Shown here piece after piece: positions 1 to 7,845 of a DNA stretch of 64,000 nucleotides. Made by a program: the position numbers and the translations under genes. Position 1 is the stretch's first letter; each line of letters begins with the position of its first letter. The notes beneath the pieces are model-generated. The model searched no databases. It was not told the DNA's origin and saw nothing but the letters and a program-made list of their open reading frames with translations. Origin of the DNA: Casp-actino8 sp965659595 (GTDB taxonomy: Bacteria; Actinomycetota; Acidimicrobiia; Acidimicrobiales; Ilumatobacteraceae); the NCBI GenBank assembly GCA_965659595.1, contig CBFHWN010000003.1, positions 1-64,000 of the forward strand, given 5' to 3'.

Positions 1-551
1 ATCCAGGAACCTGTCGAGGATTGTCCGACGAAGAGATCGCCAGTCGGATCGCCGGGGGTCGCCCGGCATCGATTCGTCTGCGAACCGATGCCGAGGAGTA
101 TTCGTTCGAGGACTTGGTTCTGGGAGAGATCGTCGGTTCAGTCGACGATTTCGTTCTTCGTCGCAACGATGGTGTACCGGCCTACAACCTCGCTGTCGTG
201 GTCGACGATTCTCAGCAGGGAATCACACAAGTCGTGCGCGGCGCCGACCTGGCGTCGTCGACGCCACGGCATCTTCATCTTCAGCGCCTTTTGGGTGTTT
301 CTTCTCCGCGCTATGCGCACGTCCCATTGGTGGTGGGCGAGGACGGCGACCGCCTGGCCAAACGGCACGGGGCAGTGACCCTCGACGATCTTGCCGCCGC
401 GGGATGTCCGGTCGACGACGTCGTGGCAGCGTTGCTCGAGAGCCTCGGACTTCCGGGAAACCTCGACGAAGCGCGTTCGGTGTTCCGTTGGAGTGCGCTG
501 TCGAAGGAATCGTGGACGATCCTGGAACGCTGGCAGACTCCTCGTCCATGA
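1..551 (+). CDS. gluQ: Glutamyl-Q tRNA(Asp) synthetase-like protein, 5' partial
   Basis: This is the C-terminal part of a class I glutamyl-tRNA synthetase-like enzyme. The reading frame is open from base 3, and its first residues (PGTCRG followed by LSDEE) match the GluQ family region after the HIGH motif, so the true start lies outside the window. LAKRHGA, about 115 codons in, is the KMSKS-like ATP-binding loop, and the frame ends soon after it with no anticodon-binding domain, as expected for GluQ. Family members glutamylate queuosine in tRNA-Asp, or may be a short GltX relative. The stop overlaps the next gene's ATG (ATGA), suggesting translational coupling. Confidence 0.85.
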   Translation, partial: PGTCRGLSDEEIASRIAGGRPASIRLRTDAEEYSFEDLVLGEIVGSVDDFVLRRNDGVPAYNLAVVVDDSQQGITQVVRGADLASSTPRHLHLQRLLGVSSPRYAHVPLVVGEDGDRLAKRHGAVTLDDLAAAGCPVDDVVAALLESLGLPGNLDEARSVFRWSALSKESWTILERWQTPRP

Positions 552-1144
552 CGACGGAACGGCCCGACGACCTACGACGGATCCTGGCCTACGACGACGC
601 AATCGATACGCGGCAGTCGGTCACCGAGGTCGGACCCGAGCTCTACGTCGTGCCCTTCTGGACGTCGTCGATGTGTACGGCGATCGTTCGGGCCGCCGAG
701 GCGGTGGGTGGATTCGAACCCCAACCCGACGATCCGGTTCCGGGTCACGAAGTGAGTCTGGCCGTCGTCAGCCCGCGCCTTTTCGAACACGTACAGAACG
801 ATCTGGGTCGTCGCGTCTGGCCACAACTTCAGGAGGTCTGGCCTCTCATCGATTACTGCGGTCTACGAGATGTCTTCGTCATCAAGTACTCGACAGATGC
901 CCAGACCGAGTTGCGCATCCATCACGACGTGGCCCAGGTGTCGGCATCGGTGAAATTGAACGACGATTACGAAGGTGCCGAACTCGTCTTCCCGCGACAA
1001 GGCGTCACCAACACCGACGTTCCGGTGGGATCGCTTCTGGTCTGGCCGTCACTCGTGACTCATCCGCATCTGTCCGAGCCATTGCGGTCGGGTGTCAAGT
1101 ACGGGTTGACCGTCTGGTTCGAACTGCCCGGTCAGTACAGCTGA
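548..1144 (+). CDS. Putative 2-oxoglutarate/Fe(II) oxygenase
   Basis: This 198-residue protein resembles the prolyl-4-hydroxylase/2OG-Fe(II) oxygenase fold. The putative iron ligands are H125-x-D127 and a distal His (H172 or H174). The hydrophobic strand after them (GVKYGLTVWF) sits where the 2-oxoglutarate-binding Arg is usually found, but this position is Lys (K184). A run of residues before the HxD resembles the beta-strand jelly-roll core. The substrate is unknown. The start ATG overlaps the stop of the upstream gluQ-like gene, so the two are probably co-translated. The fold assignment rests on the motif pattern alone. Confidence 0.65.
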   Translation: MTTERPDDLRRILAYDDAIDTRQSVTEVGPELYVVPFWTSSMCTAIVRAAEAVGGFEPQPDDPVPGHEVSLAVVSPRLFEHVQNDLGRRVWPQLQEVWPLIDYCGLRDVFVIKYSTDAQTELRIHHDVAQVSASVKLNDDYEGAELVFPRQGVTNTDVPVGSLLVWPSLVTHPHLSEPLRSGVKYGLTVWFELPGQYS

Positions 1145-1215
1145 ACCTCTTGGCGTCGCTGGCCATCGCAATGACATGAGTATCCGCGAAAGGTAGCCAA
1201 CCCGTCACTACGTTC

Positions 1216-2139
1216 ATGGTCGCTGTGGTGCACCATCGGACGATTTCACAATCGAGTAGTGCGTCCGGCCTAGCAGTGGCAGTCGTTGCGCTGCTCGCTC
1301 TGACACTCACACCGCTGCTGTCGTCGTGCTCGACGTCCGGATCGGGCGCAATTGCGGCTGCTCCATCGGTTGTCACCGTCGACCTTCCGCCTCTGATCGC
1401 TCAGGACACCACCGTTCCTTCCACCCTCGCTGAACCGGTCGTCACGACCACTTCGCCCCCGCCACCTCCGGCTGTTCCTCCGGAGCCGATCGAGGCGTTG
1501 GAGGTTCCCATCGACGTGATCGGGAGACGGTCGGGTGAGGGCGCCCGCCGTGTTCAGGAGCGCCTCCTCGAACTCGGCTTCTGGTTGCAGTCGGCCAACG
1601 GCGACTACGGAGTCACCACTCGACAGGCCGTCATGGCCTTTCAGAAGTATCGTGGCCTCGATCCGACCGAGTCGGTCGACGACGCAACAGCGGCCGCGTT
1701 GTCCGAGGCCCAGAATCGAGTACGAGGCCATGCCGACACTGGTTCGGTGATCGAAGTCGACAAGACCCGCCAAGTGATGTTCGTCGTCATGGACGGTCGA
1801 ACCGAGTGGGCCATCAACGTTTCGACCGGAAGTGGCGTCCCGTACGTCGAACGAGATGCCACCGAATGGGGAAAGTGGGTGCGTGGAGATTCTCAGACCC
1901 CCGATGGGATCTTTCTCGTCGATCGCGAGTTCACGAAGGGTTGGCGTCCGGGTGATCTGGGAGAGATCTACCGACCCAAGTACTTCAATGGTGGGATCGC
2001 CGTACATGGTGCGTATCAGATTCCGGCCCATCCGGCGTCGCATGGATGCGTGAGGGTCTCCACCCCAGCAATGGACTTCGTATGGTCTGAAGATCTCATG
2101 CCGAGGGGCTCGACCGTGTGGGTCCACTCGATCGACTGA
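1216..2139 (+). CDS. L,D-transpeptidase lipoprotein with peptidoglycan-binding domain
   Basis: This 307-residue exported protein has a hydrophobic signal segment ending in a lipobox (LLSSC, Cys about residue 38) and a Thr/Pro-rich linker. A PG_binding_1 domain follows (about residues 100-155, with GDYGVTTRQAVMAFQ), and then a YkuD L,D-transpeptidase domain. The catalytic signature SHGCVR places the nucleophile at C278 with H276 two residues before. Family members form 3-3 cross-links in peptidoglycan or attach proteins to it outside the membrane. ATG 1216 gives a complete lipoprotein signal. In-frame GTGs at 1225 and 1228 are alternatives because a TACGTT hexamer abuts the ATG. Confidence 0.92.
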   Translation: MVAVVHHRTISQSSSASGLAVAVVALLALTLTPLLSSCSTSGSGAIAAAPSVVTVDLPPLIAQDTTVPSTLAEPVVTTTSPPPPPAVPPEPIEALEVPIDVIGRRSGEGARRVQERLLELGFWLQSANGDYGVTTRQAVMAFQKYRGLDPTESVDDATAAALSEAQNRVRGHADTGSVIEVDKTRQVMFVVMDGRTEWAINVSTGSGVPYVERDATEWGKWVRGDSQTPDGIFLVDREFTKGWRPGDLGEIYRPKYFNGGIAVHGAYQIPAHPASHGCVRVSTPAMDFVWSEDLMPRGSTVWVHSID

Positions 2140-2179
2140 TCCGTTCGAAGAAGGGGCGGCGCTGTGCCACGCTTGGTGA

Positions 2180-5155
2180 GTGCTACCTGTTGTCGGAGAT
2201 CTCGGACCGTGGACCGACCCGGCGATGGTGTCGATCGGACGACGTCCGATGCGCCCCACTCTCACGGCGGGCCCCGATGTCGACACCGTCCGTCAGGGGC
2301 GTGAGGCTTCGCCGTGGCATCTCGACCTGAACGGGTCGTGGCAGTTCCGGCTCTTCGATCACCCCGATGTGGTTCCAGCCTCCGCTGTCACCGGGTCGAT
2401 GTCTCGAGGTTGGCGGGCCGTCGACGTCCCGGGCAATTGGACTCTGCAGGATGTCGGTGATTCACCTCACTACACGAACATCGACATGCCTTGGCCAGGC
2501 CGACCTCCGTCCCTCCCGGATCGAGTTCCCACCGGTGTGTATCGACGATCGTTCCGACTCACTCGAGTCGGTCGCGGTCGTCGCACCATTCTTCATGTCG
2601 GCGGTGCCGAAAGCGTCCACATCGTTTACGTGAACGGTGCTTTCGTCGGCTACGGAACCGACAGCCGCCTACCCAGCGAGTACGACGTGACCGATCACGT
2701 GGTCGTCGGTGCGAACGAATTGGCGATCGTCGTGGTTCGCTACAGCGCCCAGTCGTACGTGGAGGACCAGGATCAGTGGTGGATGGCCGGCCTTCATCGC
2801 GAAGTGTTCCTCGAACTTCGCGGGCGAGTCCATATCGATCGACTTCTCACCATCGCCGACTGGGATCACCGGACGTCGACGGCTTCGCTCACGGCCGACG
2901 TTCACGTCGACGCCGGCAACAGTGATCTCGAACCAGGCTGGACCACCAGAGTCTGGGTCGAGACCCTGGACGGTTCTCGTCGTGGCCGAGTTCTCACGGG
3001 CAAGGTGGCCTGGAAGTACCGATCCCCGTACGTGTTCACGGGTCATCGAGCATCGGTGTCGTCGGATGTGAAGGTGGTGAAGCCGTGGTCGGCCGAGTCG
3101 CCAATGCTGTATCGCGTCGTGTGCGAACTGGTCGACCCGTCGGGTGAGGTGAGCGAGGTAGTCGCACAGAACGTGGGCTTCCGACGGGTCGAGATGCTCG
3201 ACGGTCTCGTCTGCGTGAACGGACGGCCGGTCACGTTCATGGGGGTCAATCGACACGATCATCATCCGGATCGCGGCAAGGCGGTCACGGTCGACGACAT
3301 GCGGGCCGACATCGTCACGATGAAAGCCCACAACATCAATGCCGTTCGCACATCGCATTATCCGAACGACCATCGTTTCTACGATCTGTGCGACGAATAC
3401 GGCTTGTACGTGATCGACGAGGCGAATGTCGAGAGCCATGCGTTCAACACGAGCCTGTGTCACGATCGGTCGTATCGCAGCACTTGGCTCGAGCGAGTCG
3501 GACGTATGGTCGAACGCGATCGCAATCATCCGTCGATCGTGATGTGGAGCCTCGGAAACGAATCCGGATTCGGAGAGATCCACCATGCGTGCGCGTCCTT
3601 GGTCCGCTCACTCGACCCCAGTCGGCTTCTTCATTACGAAGGAGCGATCTTCCACGCCGGATGGAACGATGGAGGACGTGACGTCACCGATGTGGTGTGT
3701 CCCATGTACGCCGGTCCCGAAGCGATCGAGAAGTATCTCGAATCCGGTCGAGGGGATCGACCGGTCGTGATGTGCGAGTACAGCCATGCCATGGGCAACT
3801 CGAACGGAGGACTCGCCGAGTACTGGAAACTGGTCGACCGCCATCCGCGTTTCCAGGGTGGATTCGTCTGGGAATGGAAGGATCACGGACTTCGTCAGAT
3901 CACCCCCAGTGGTGAGAGGTTCGCCTATGGAGGTCAGTTCGGCGACGAACCCAACGATGGAAACTTCGTGGCCGACGGACTCGTGTCGGCTGTTGGCATG
4001 CCCCACCCGGCCATGCAGGAAGTGGCCTGGGTGCATCGTCCGGTGTCGGTCGTGGCGGCGGGATGGAAGTTGCGAATCAGCAATCGTCAGTCATTCGGAG
4101 ATCTTTCGAGATTGCGCGGTGACTGGAAGTTGTGTCGCGATGGCGAGACCGTTGCGTCGGGTTCGTGGTCTCCAGTCGTCGAGGCCGGAGAGTCGCTCCT
4201 TGTCGAGGCTCCGGTGGCGATCGCCGACGCGGTCGCCGACGCCGATTCGACCGATTCCGATCTGACGCTCACCTTCACGTGGCGAGTTCGGCGAGCGACC
4301 TCGTGGTGCGACGCTGGGCATCTCGTCGCCTGGGACGAGGTAGTTCTTCGTCGACGTGAGTGCGCGATCGTTCCGCCTGTCGTCGGAACTCGAGTCGTCA
4401 ACGCTTCCCTGGAACGAGTTCTTTGCTCCGACCCCGTTCCAACACTGTGGCGCGCTCCCGTCGACAACGATGGATTCAAACTCATGCCCGATCTACTGGA
4501 GCGCATGGGTATCGGTGGTCCCGCTCTCGCTCGTTGGCTCGCGCAAGGTCTCGATCGGGGGCTCGATGCGGCCGGGGTTCCATGGCGTACCGATGTCGTC
4601 CATTCGCAAGAGGGCTGGACCACGTTCACTCACACGGTCGACGTTCCGCAGTCGATCACAGACCTTCCCCGTGTAGGCGCCGTATTCGAGGTTCCGATGG
4701 CCGACCGAATTCGTTGGTTCGGACGAGGTCCACTCGAGAACGTTCCCGATCGCAATTCCGGTGCTCTCCTCGACGTGTGGGAAGCCGAGCCCGACCATCT
4801 TCCGTATCTGCTGCCCCAGGATTACGGACTTCGAACCGACTGTCGGTGGATGGAGATCGTGTTCGACGCGTCGACGACGCTGCGGATAGAGGCGATCGAC
4901 CCCGTCGCCCTGCACATGTCGGCGATTCGTCATCGCGACTCCGACCTCTTCGCCGCGCGCGACACCACTGAACTGACTCGATGTCCGAACCTGGTGGTGC
5001 ACGTCGACGTCGCTCATCGCGGAGTCGGCACTGCGAGTTGCGGACCCGATGTCGATCCGGAGTTCCGCGTGCCGGGTGGCACGTGGACGTTCAGCTACCG
5101 GCTGAAGGTTCTGGGTCGACCCGCCGCACCTTCAAGGCGCGATCGGCGGCGGTGA
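2180..5155 (+). CDS. lacZ: Beta-galactosidase, GH2 family (LacZ type)
   Basis: This 991-residue GH2 enzyme is close to the E. coli LacZ length of 1023. It hydrolyses terminal beta-galactosides. The acid/base Glu is E461 (in SLGNESG) and the nucleophile is E533 (in VMCEYSHAMGNSNG). The N-terminal sugar-binding domain, central TIM barrel and C-terminal small domain (WFGRGPLENVPDR, then the beta-sandwich) are all present. There is no signal peptide, so it should be cytoplasmic. GTG 2180 is used; ATG 2225 (MVSIGRRPM) is an alternative start. No sugar permease or regulator lies beside it. Its 3' end overlaps the convergent MBL-Rieske gene by 65 bp. Confidence 0.93.
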   Translation: MLPVVGDLGPWTDPAMVSIGRRPMRPTLTAGPDVDTVRQGREASPWHLDLNGSWQFRLFDHPDVVPASAVTGSMSRGWRAVDVPGNWTLQDVGDSPHYTNIDMPWPGRPPSLPDRVPTGVYRRSFRLTRVGRGRRTILHVGGAESVHIVYVNGAFVGYGTDSRLPSEYDVTDHVVVGANELAIVVVRYSAQSYVEDQDQWWMAGLHREVFLELRGRVHIDRLLTIADWDHRTSTASLTADVHVDAGNSDLEPGWTTRVWVETLDGSRRGRVLTGKVAWKYRSPYVFTGHRASVSSDVKVVKPWSAESPMLYRVVCELVDPSGEVSEVVAQNVGFRRVEMLDGLVCVNGRPVTFMGVNRHDHHPDRGKAVTVDDMRADIVTMKAHNINAVRTSHYPNDHRFYDLCDEYGLYVIDEANVESHAFNTSLCHDRSYRSTWLERVGRMVERDRNHPSIVMWSLGNESGFGEIHHACASLVRSLDPSRLLHYEGAIFHAGWNDGGRDVTDVVCPMYAGPEAIEKYLESGRGDRPVVMCEYSHAMGNSNGGLAEYWKLVDRHPRFQGGFVWEWKDHGLRQITPSGERFAYGGQFGDEPNDGNFVADGLVSAVGMPHPAMQEVAWVHRPVSVVAAGWKLRISNRQSFGDLSRLRGDWKLCRDGETVASGSWSPVVEAGESLLVEAPVAIADAVADADSTDSDLTLTFTWRVRRATSWCDAGHLVAWDEVVLRRRECAIVPPVVGTRVVNASLERVLCSDPVPTLWRAPVDNDGFKLMPDLLERMGIGGPALARWLAQGLDRGLDAAGVPWRTDVVHSQEGWTTFTHTVDVPQSITDLPRVGAVFEVPMADRIRWFGRGPLENVPDRNSGALLDVWEAEPDHLPYLLPQDYGLRTDCRWMEIVFDASTTLRIEAIDPVALHMSAIRHRDSDLFAARDTTELTRCPNLVVHVDVAHRGVGTASCGPDVDPEFRVPGGTWTFSYRLKVLGRPAAPSRRDRRR

Positions 5156-6656
5156 GGCAACGCCCCGTTTCGAGGTCGAACTTCCATCCATGCAGGGTGC
5201 ACACGAGAACGTTGCCGTCGCATTCTCCGAACACCGAGAGATCGGCCTTGCGGTGTGGACAGTATCGCTCGACGACGTAGTCACCGACAACGATCTCTTC
5301 CGACGGTGATTGATCACCGAGACGTCGAACGGCCTCGGCTTCGGCGCGCTGCATTCGTTCGACCGACAACGACTTGAAGAAGTTGTAGAGGAACTCGTTG
5401 TACTCGCCACGACGCCAGGCACGGAATCGACACGACAAGAACAACTTGTCGCTCCAGTCGACCGATCCGTTGGCGACCACCGTCTCGACCAATCGCCGAT
5501 CGATCTCGAAACGGAAGTCGTGATCGCCACCGTCGTCGGGGAGAACGCGCCCGTTCGGAAAGTCGACGATGATGCCGAGATCTCCGGCACGCAGAAGGCA
5601 TCGTCCGCCGATCGCCGATCGAAGTGTGGGCGCCATGGCGAGGAGTGGCTCCCACCAGAGGCGAAGGGTCTCGATCAGGTCGGTGGATGGACGAGCCCAC
5701 TCGTTCTTGATGCGGGCCAGGTGGTCGAGATTGTCGGCCTGATACTCACGAAGGTACGACTCCTTGTCGGAGAAGATCGCCGTCACGTCGTGGTCGGGTA
5801 GTGGATGAACGGTCGTTACTTCATGGTCGACCAATTCGAAGGTGGTACCAGGAATGTTGAGTAGACCAGATCGTCCGTCATTTGTCAGTCGATGCAGGAA
5901 CTCTGTCTGATCGGGGAAGATCGACATTTCGTCACCTGTGATCACGTTGAATCCGAAGAGATCGGGATCGAGGAAAGCCGGAGGTCCAGCAGAAGGGACC
6001 ACATGGCGGGCGTCGATCGCCTCGACATAGCGAAGCGCACGCGCGAACTGGCTGTCGACTTTGTCGCGAATAAGACGACGCTTCTCGTCGTCGGGCATCT
6101 CGTAGACCATCGGATACCAGATCGCTCCTGAGAACTGCAGCCAATGCAGATCGACCGGACCGTGGGCGGCGAGAGCACCGAGATCGCTCGTGCGGCAATC
6201 GTTCTGGTTGACGAGTCGATGCACTCCGTCGGACACGACGAGCGCGGAGTCGCCGCCGGGTCCGTCGGCGATTGCCGTCTCGACGTGGATTGCGATCTTC
6301 AACCCGTCGCCGAGGTCGACCTCGTCGCCGTTGGACGTACGTACGAATTCGGTGAATCCGAGTCCGCGGAGACGACGTTCGAGTTCTTGGGTCGGGTACT
6401 CGGGCAGAAGCACTGGAGTGAGACGAGGCATGTTCTCGACCAACCATGCCTCGTCGAGATGGTCGCCATGGAGGTGAGAGATGTAGAGGAAGGATGGTCG
6501 ACGAATGGCGTCGGCCACACGGGGAGACAGACGGTCGTTACGCGGAAACGGAAACCACGAACCGAAGAAGGCTGGTTCGAACCACGGGTCGCAGACGATC
6601 GAACCCTGTGCGGTTTCGATCAGGATTCCGGCGTGTCCGATCGATGTGGCGCGCAC
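5091..6656 (-). CDS. Metallo-beta-lactamase-fold hydrolase fused to a C-terminal Rieske domain
   Basis: This 521-residue protein has an N-terminal MBL fold of the UlaG/RomA-like type with the metal motif H61-x-H63-x-D65-H66. The C-terminal Rieske [2Fe-2S] domain has C466-P-H468 and C486-T-L-H489. No signal peptide or transmembrane segment is seen. The same two modules occur in CMP-N-acetylneuraminate hydroxylase (CMAH), but there the Rieske module is N-terminal. The natural substrate cannot be inferred. The GTG start has TAGGTT 6 nt upstream, so the mRNA is probably leaderless and independent of the operon behind it. The 3' end overlaps lacZ. Confidence 0.85.
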   Translation of the reverse strand: MRATSIGHAGILIETAQGSIVCDPWFEPAFFGSWFPFPRNDRLSPRVADAIRRPSFLYISHLHGDHLDEAWLVENMPRLTPVLLPEYPTQELERRLRGLGFTEFVRTSNGDEVDLGDGLKIAIHVETAIADGPGGDSALVVSDGVHRLVNQNDCRTSDLGALAAHGPVDLHWLQFSGAIWYPMVYEMPDDEKRRLIRDKVDSQFARALRYVEAIDARHVVPSAGPPAFLDPDLFGFNVITGDEMSIFPDQTEFLHRLTNDGRSGLLNIPGTTFELVDHEVTTVHPLPDHDVTAIFSDKESYLREYQADNLDHLARIKNEWARPSTDLIETLRLWWEPLLAMAPTLRSAIGGRCLLRAGDLGIIVDFPNGRVLPDDGGDHDFRFEIDRRLVETVVANGSVDWSDKLFLSCRFRAWRRGEYNEFLYNFFKSLSVERMQRAEAEAVRRLGDQSPSEEIVVGDYVVERYCPHRKADLSVFGECDGNVLVCTLHGWKFDLETGRCLTAADRALKVRRVDPEPSAGS

Positions 6657-6662
6657 GGAACG

Positions 6663-6668
6663 AACCTA
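6663..6668 (-). promoter_or_regulatory. -10 element of a leaderless promoter (MBL-Rieske gene)
   Basis: On the minus strand TAGGTT is followed by 6 nt and the GTG start at 6656. This places the transcription start on or next to the start codon. Confidence 0.55.
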
Positions 6669-6688
6669 CCTGACGGTCGATCGAGGCA

Positions 6689-7162
6689 TCAGGGAGTGGG
6701 CGGATCCTTGTGCACGGTGCCACCACGCGAGACGTGCTCGGTCCATTTCTGCCCGTCCCAGTAGCGATAGTCGTAGCGACCCGACGGATCTTTGTACCAG
6801 TCGGCAGGAACCGATGGGGTCCCCGAGGGAGCCGATGTCGAGGATTGTGAGACGGTGGCCGGCGCTTCGGTGGAGGGAGTGTCGCTCGAAGGTGCGGCTG
6901 CAACCATTTGGGTGGGTGCCGACGCGGAGGCGCCGCCGGTGCGTGTCGCGCCCCAGCCGGCTGGTTCGGACGACACCGAGGACGTGTCGACGGTTGCAGG
7001 TGTCGGTCGAACGTTCGAATCACGCGACAGGTAGGCCACGATGTCGGAATTCACCGACACGATGCTGACGACACTCCATCCATCGGCTGACTTGGCCGTG
7101 AGGCTCGTGGCGAGTGCATCGTGATCGAACGACGACACCTTGATCGAGACGAACTCTTTCAT
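6689..7162 (-). CDS. DUF2510 domain protein
   Basis: This 157-residue protein has a small N-terminal domain (about residues 1-55, resembling DUF4177-like folds) and a low-complexity Ser/Thr/Ala/Pro linker. It ends in a DUF2510 motif (PADWYKDPSGRYDYRYWDG followed by WTEHV), a short Trp-rich module common in actinobacteria. Its role is unknown. The start chosen is ATG 7162, which overlaps the stop of the upstream ABC ATPase as ATGA. The in-frame ATG at 7180 would give six more residues. It is the last gene of the rhodanese/permease-ATPase operon. Confidence 0.75.
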   Translation of the reverse strand: MKEFVSIKVSSFDHDALATSLTAKSADGWSVVSIVSVNSDIVAYLSRDSNVRPTPATVDTSSVSSEPAGWGATRTGGASASAPTQMVAAAPSSDTPSTEAPATVSQSSTSAPSGTPSVPADWYKDPSGRYDYRYWDGQKWTEHVSRGGTVHKDPPTP

Positions 7163-7845
7163 GACGGCGAGTGTATCCATGACCTGACGAACTCGTCCGT
7201 CGGGGAACCATCGTGGATGATGTCGCCGTCGCGCAGGATCACCACCCGGGACACTCGATCGAGAAACGACGGTTCGTGGGTCGCGACGACGAGAGTTGCG
7301 CCATGCTCGGATGCGACGTCGAACGACTCGAGGAGAGCCTTCTTCCCCATGGTGTCGAGTCCGACGAAGGGTTCGTCGACGAGAAGGAGATCAAAGGGTC
7401 TGATGAACGCGTTGGCGATGGCTGCTTTCTGCTTCAAACCCCGGCTGAAGCGACTGGGGAGATCGTCGGCACGTGTGTCGATGCCGAGATTCACGAGCAA
7501 TTCGGAGGCACGATCGATCCATTCGGCCACACCATGGAGACGGGCCGTGTACTCGAGGTGTTCCCAGACCGACAAGTCGTCGTAGAAGACGGGCGTGTCG
7601 GAGAGGTAGCTGAGACGGCGACGGGCGTCGATGTCGGTCGGGCCGAAGCCGAAGACTTCGAGGCGACCCGATGTGGCGTCGAGAAGTCCGGCGGCTATGC
7701 GCAAGAGAGTGGTCTTGCCGGAACCGTTGTGTCCGACGAGAGCGACACGTTCTCCGGCTTCGATCGTGAGGGTGACGGCGTTCAGGGCCGGTCCGTCCCC
7801 GTAATCCTTGGTGAGGTCGATAGCGGACAGTGCAGGTGTGGTCAC
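7159..7845 (-). CDS. ABC transporter ATP-binding protein
   Basis: This is a 228-residue ABC ATPase. It has a Walker A loop (GHNGSGKTT, about residues 36-44), a divergent signature (SRGLKQK), a Walker B (LLLVDEPF) and the His switch (ATHEP). It resembles the CcmA/NatA-like exporter type, one ATPase paired with one large permease. The GTG start at 7845 overlaps the stop of the upstream permease (GTGA) and has GAGGAG just before it. A longer open frame upstream of it is only the shadow of the permease gene. The substrate is unknown. Confidence 0.9.
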   Translation of the reverse strand: MTTPALSAIDLTKDYGDGPALNAVTLTIEAGERVALVGHNGSGKTTLLRIAAGLLDATSGRLEVFGFGPTDIDARRRLSYLSDTPVFYDDLSVWEHLEYTARLHGVAEWIDRASELLVNLGIDTRADDLPSRFSRGLKQKAAIANAFIRPFDLLLVDEPFVGLDTMGKKALLESFDVASEHGATLVVATHEPSFLDRVSRVVILRDGDIIHDGSPTDEFVRSWIHSPS

